From Clostridium sp. NkU-1 (GTDB lineage: Bacteria > Bacillota_A > Clostridia > Lachnospirales > Lachnospiraceae), in NCBI GenBank assembly GCA_001312405.1, contig BBDR01000003.1, positions 372,001-436,000 on the forward strand: a DNA stretch of 64,000 bases, read 5' to 3'. Made by a program: the position numbers and the translations under genes. The notes under the pieces are model-generated. The model was not told where the DNA came from. It saw nothing but the letters and a program-made list of their open reading frames with translations, and did not search any database. This document shows, in pieces, positions 61,441 through 64,000 of the stretch (positions are counted from its first letter, which is position 1; every line of letters begins with the position of its first letter).

Positions 61441-61496
61441 CTTCCCTATGAGCACAGATGTATTTCCGATGCGGACACAGAAGGGAAGATATTTTT
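61436..61496 (+). terminator. 12-bp inverted repeat before the ACT-domain gene
   Basis: AATATCTTCCCT (61436-61447) is the exact complement of AGGGAAGATATT (61482-61493), 34-nt loop, followed by TTT. For read-through from prfB it can act as a terminator. Its 3' arm contains the AGGGAAG ribosome site of the ACT-domain gene. Its 5' arm overlaps the -10 box of the local promoter. Confidence 0.6.
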
Positions 61497-61499
61497 ATT

Positions 61500-61944
61500 A
61501 TGGAAGAAAAAAAGTAAATATTTTGTGGTAAAGCAAAAGGCTGTACCTGAAGTATTGCTGAAAGTAGTTGAGGCAAAAAAACTGTTGGAATCGGAGCGCG
61601 TCATCACCGTTCAGGAGGCGACTGACCGGGTCGGTATCAGCCGCAGCTCTTTTTATAAGTATAAGGATGATATCTTTCCTTTTTATGATAATACGAAGGG
61701 AAAAACCATTACACTTGTGATGCAGATGGATGATGAACCAGGCTTACTGTCCGACCTGCTTCATGTAGTAGCTGTGTACCGCGCCAATATCCTCACCATA
61801 CACCAGAGTATTCCGGTCAATGGGGTGGCCACCTTGACATTAAGCGTGGAAGTCCTTGAAACTACCGGTAATGTTTCTAAAATGGTAGAGGATATAGAAG
61901 AAAAAGATGGGGTCCACTACGTTAAAATTTTAGCCAGGGAGTAG
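61500..61944 (+). CDS. ACT domain-containing protein (UPF0735 family)
   Basis: The start at ATG 61500 is recovered by dropping one A from the A7 run near 61508-61514. This gives the family opening KYFVVKQKAVPEVLLKVVEA; the apparent GTG at 61525 is internal. A helix-turn-helix-like part (ITVQEATDRVGISRSSFYKY) is followed by an ACT domain (TITLVMQMDDEPGLLSDLLH, then VNGVATLTLSVEVL). About 147 residues. UPF0735 proteins lie upstream of hom in many Firmicutes and are thought to sense an amino acid. The next gene starts 6 bases on. Confidence 0.88.
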
Positions 61945-61950
61945 AGAGAT

Positions 61951-63175
61951 ATGAAGAATATTGCAGTTATGGGCTATGGTACCATTGGATCAGGTGTGGT
62001 AGAGGTTTTGGAAAGAAACAAGGAGATCATTGCCAAAAGAGTGGGCGATGAGGTCCGTGTGAAGTATGTTCTGGATTTAAGAGAATTTCCAGGGGATCCT
62101 GTGGAAGATAAGATCGTTCATGATTTTTCCATCATTGAGAAGGATTCTGAAGTGTCCATGGTGGTTGAGACCATGGGAGGATTAAATCCCGCTTATCCCT
62201 TTGTGAAGGCGAGCCTGATGGCAGGCAAGCATGTGGCTACTTCCAATAAGGCTCTGGTGGCGGCACACGGCACCGAGCTTTTAGAGATTGCCAGAGAGCA
62301 GAATGTGAACTTCTTTTTTTGAGGCAAGTGTAGGCGGCGGCATACCCGTTATACGTCCTCTTTATACTTCTCTTGCTGGCGAGGAGATTGAAGAGATCAC
62401 AGGCATTTTAAATGGAACCACCAACTACATATTGACAAAGATGGACAAAGCAGGGGAGACCTTTGAAGCGGCCTTAAGAGAGGCTCAGGAGCTTGGCTAC
62501 GCGGAGCGGAACCCGGAAGCCGATGTGGAGGGACACGATACCTGTCGAAAGATTGCCATTCTGACAGCCATGGCAACGGGACACGAGGTCAATTATGAGC
62601 ATATTTATACAGAAGGGATTACAAAAATAACGGATGTGGATTTCCGTTATGCCGATGCAATGGGAACCTCTGTAAAGCTGTTTGGCTCAAGCCGGATTCA
62701 GGACGGAGCGGTCCATGCATTTGTAGCCCCGGTCATGATCGGAAAGGATCACCCGTTATATTCCGTAAATGATGTTTATAACGGAATTCTGGTAAAAGGA
62801 AACATGTTAGGCACCTCCATGTTTTATGGAAGCGGGGCCGGAAAGCTTCCGACAGCCAGTGCTGTGGTGGCGGATATTATTGAAGCCCTTAAAAATCAAG
62901 GCCGCCATGTGGAAATGGGCTGGGATAGAGAATGCCTTACCATTTCAGCTATGAACAGCTTTTCCTTCTGTTACTTTGTAAGGCTTAAAGGGATTGCTGA
63001 AAAGCGTTTGAAAGAAGTAGAGGCGGTATTTGGCAAGGTAGAAGTGGTGGAACTGGACCATATGGACGAATTTGCAGTTCTTACGGAAACCATGACCGAA
63101 GAAGAATACGAAATAAAAGCGAAAAAGCTGCCGGGAATCAGGCAGCGCATCCGCGCAGAAATCGTAACGGTGTAA
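61951..63175 (+). CDS. hom: Homoserine dehydrogenase
   Basis: Dinucleotide motif IAVMGYGTIGSGVVEVLE, VETMGGLNPAYPFVKASLMA, VATSNKALVAAHG (catalytic Lys), FEASVGGGIPVIRPL, then GILNGTTNYILTKM and the DVEGHDTCRKIAIL substrate loop. The C-terminal ACT domain (SFCYFVRLKGIAEKRLKEV) suggests threonine feedback. The T7 near 62315 has one extra base; corrected length is about 407 residues. It reduces aspartate semialdehyde to homoserine for threonine and methionine. Confidence 0.95.
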
Positions 63176-63240
63176 CAGGTTTATGAGCATACAGCAAAGC
63201 GGATCAGAATATCCGCTTGACTTTTCGCCAGGAGGCATCA

Positions 63241-64000
63241 ATGTTAGTAGTGAAAAAAATTTGGCGGTAGCTCCGTCGCAGACAAGGAAAGAATTTTTAA
63301 TGTGGCAAAGCGCTGCATTGAGGAATATGAAAAAGGCAATCAGGTGGTAGTGGTCCTGTCGGCTATGGGAAAGACAACGGATGGTCTTATTGAAAAAGCC
63401 CGTGAGATTAATCCTAATCCTCCCAAGAGAGAGATGGATATGCTGTTAGCTACCGGGGAACAGATCAGTGTTGCCCTCATGGCTATGGCAATGAATTCTT
63501 TGGGAGTTCCGGCCGTTTCTTTAAATGCGTCCCAGGTGGCCATGCACACCACCTCTGCCTACGGAATGGCCAAATTAAAGCGGATCGATACAGAACGGAT
63601 ACGGCATGAACTGGAGGCCAGGAAAATCGTGATCGTCACAGGCTTTCAGGGGGTTAATAAGTACGATGACTTAACAACCCTTGGCCGGGGAGGCTCCGAT
63701 ACAACGGCCGTGGCCCTTGCAGCAGCCCTTCATGCGGATGCATGTGAGATCTATACGGATGTGGATGGTGTATACACAGCAGACCCCCACATTGTTCCAA
63801 ATGCCAGAAAGCTCCCTGAGGTTTCTTATGATGAAATGCTGGAATTCGCTTCCCTTGGAGCAAAAGTGCTCCATAACCGGTCTGTGGAGATGGCAAAGCG
63901 TTATGGAGTTCAGTTGGTTGTTCTGTCAAGCCTGACCAGGGCAGAAGGTACAGTTGTCAAGGAGGAAACAAAATTGGAAAGAATGCTGGTTAGCGGTGTG
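63241..64000 (+). CDS. lysC: Aspartate kinase, 3' end beyond the window
   Basis: ATG 63241 follows AGGAGG. Dropping one A from the A7 run near 63253 restores LVVKKFGGSSVADKERI, the aspartokinase opening (KFGGSS). Further motifs: VVVLSAMGKTTDGLIEKA, LLATGEQISVALMAMAM, VTGFQGVNKYDDLTTLGRGG and the ATP/aspartate region ALHADACEIYTDVDGVYTAD. The frame stays open to the window end after about 250 residues, so the ACT regulatory domains are not seen. It phosphorylates aspartate, the entry to lysine, threonine and methionine. A short hairpin (AGCGGAT...ATCCGCT) lies upstream at about 63199-63217. Confidence 0.93.

Noticed and set aside
1463..63260. Programmed ribosomal frameshifting at the many A/T runs
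   Set aside because: Only prfB has a known signal (SD-like element, CUU-UGA-C). The others lack stimulators and include losses outside slippery runs, so error is the simpler reading.
1..64000. Apparent small genes on the opposite strand of real genes, such as 230-739 (-), 2522-2842 (-) and 30074-30355 (-)
   Set aside because: They mirror genes with clear families, lack ribosome sites and show no protein family of their own.
1..64000. tRNA and rRNA genes
   Set aside because: No cloverleaf with a CCA-adjacent acceptor stem and TTCGA arm, and no rRNA-like stretch, was seen in any intergenic region by eye; a covariance search could still find a small RNA.

Overview
The window is from a low-to-mid G+C, Gram-positive anaerobe of the Lachnospiraceae / Clostridium cluster XIVa type (Lacrimispora-like). 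The placement is inferred from the SCIFF ranthipeptide pair scfA-scfB beside tgt-yajC, the DUF2325-DUF3793-flavodoxin set, a choline-binding-repeat exoprotein, an NADP-dependent secondary alcohol dehydrogenase of the Clostridium beijerinckii type, strong AGGAGG ribosome sites, and frequent TTG/GTG starts.

Layout. (1) 1-21.4 kb: a very AT-rich cell-surface polysaccharide locus. It holds a glycosyltransferase, an ABC-2 exporter (permease plus ATPase), an epimerase, two RgpF-type rhamnan synthesis proteins, two multispanning GT-C-like proteins, an acyltransferase, an FAD oxidoreductase, GT2/GT4 glycosyltransferases, a GtrA flippase, an aldo-keto reductase and a sugar isomerase-like protein, plus decayed gene remnants. 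(2) 21.5-24.0 kb: an IS66-family insertion sequence with tnpA, tnpB and the transposase. (3) 24.0-29.1 kb: a marR-pirin-nitroreductase operon with a palindromic operator, a zinc-ribbon/coiled-coil protein facing a small coiled-coil ORF, and a secreted choline-binding-repeat protein. (4) 29.3-43.0 kb: a second, higher-G+C polysaccharide operon preceded by an unusual leader of two perfect hairpins and five 20-bp repeats. It encodes a TPP carboligase, epimerase, C-methyltransferase, secondary alcohol dehydrogenase, three GT2 proteins, the initiating sugar-phosphate transferase and an LCP ligase with a 13-residue repeat. (5) 43.1-64 kb: housekeeping genes: htrA, a metal-box-controlled DUF2325 operon, clpX, lspA, a CNNM/CorC protein, scfA-scfB-tgt-yajC, an SDR, trxB, hpf, a DnaA-box cluster, secA, prfB with its programmed frameshift, an ACT-domain gene, hom and lysC (cut by the window end).

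The two polysaccharide regions together supply an initiating transferase, sugar-modifying enzymes, elongating glycosyltransferases, an exporter and a wall-attachment ligase. The most suggestive new chemistry is the carboligase/methyl-ketone reductase pair at 29.7-35.0 kb, which could build a two-carbon-branched sugar.

Caution: about 65 single-base frameshifts break otherwise conserved genes, including secA, clpX, lspA, tgt, hom and lysC. Most are one extra base in an A or T run of 7-8. A minority are one base missing from a short doublet or G run. This is almost certainly sequencing or assembly error rather than gene decay. I therefore give each gene as one CDS spanning its frameshifts and note where they fall. 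The only frameshift I regard as biological is in prfB.
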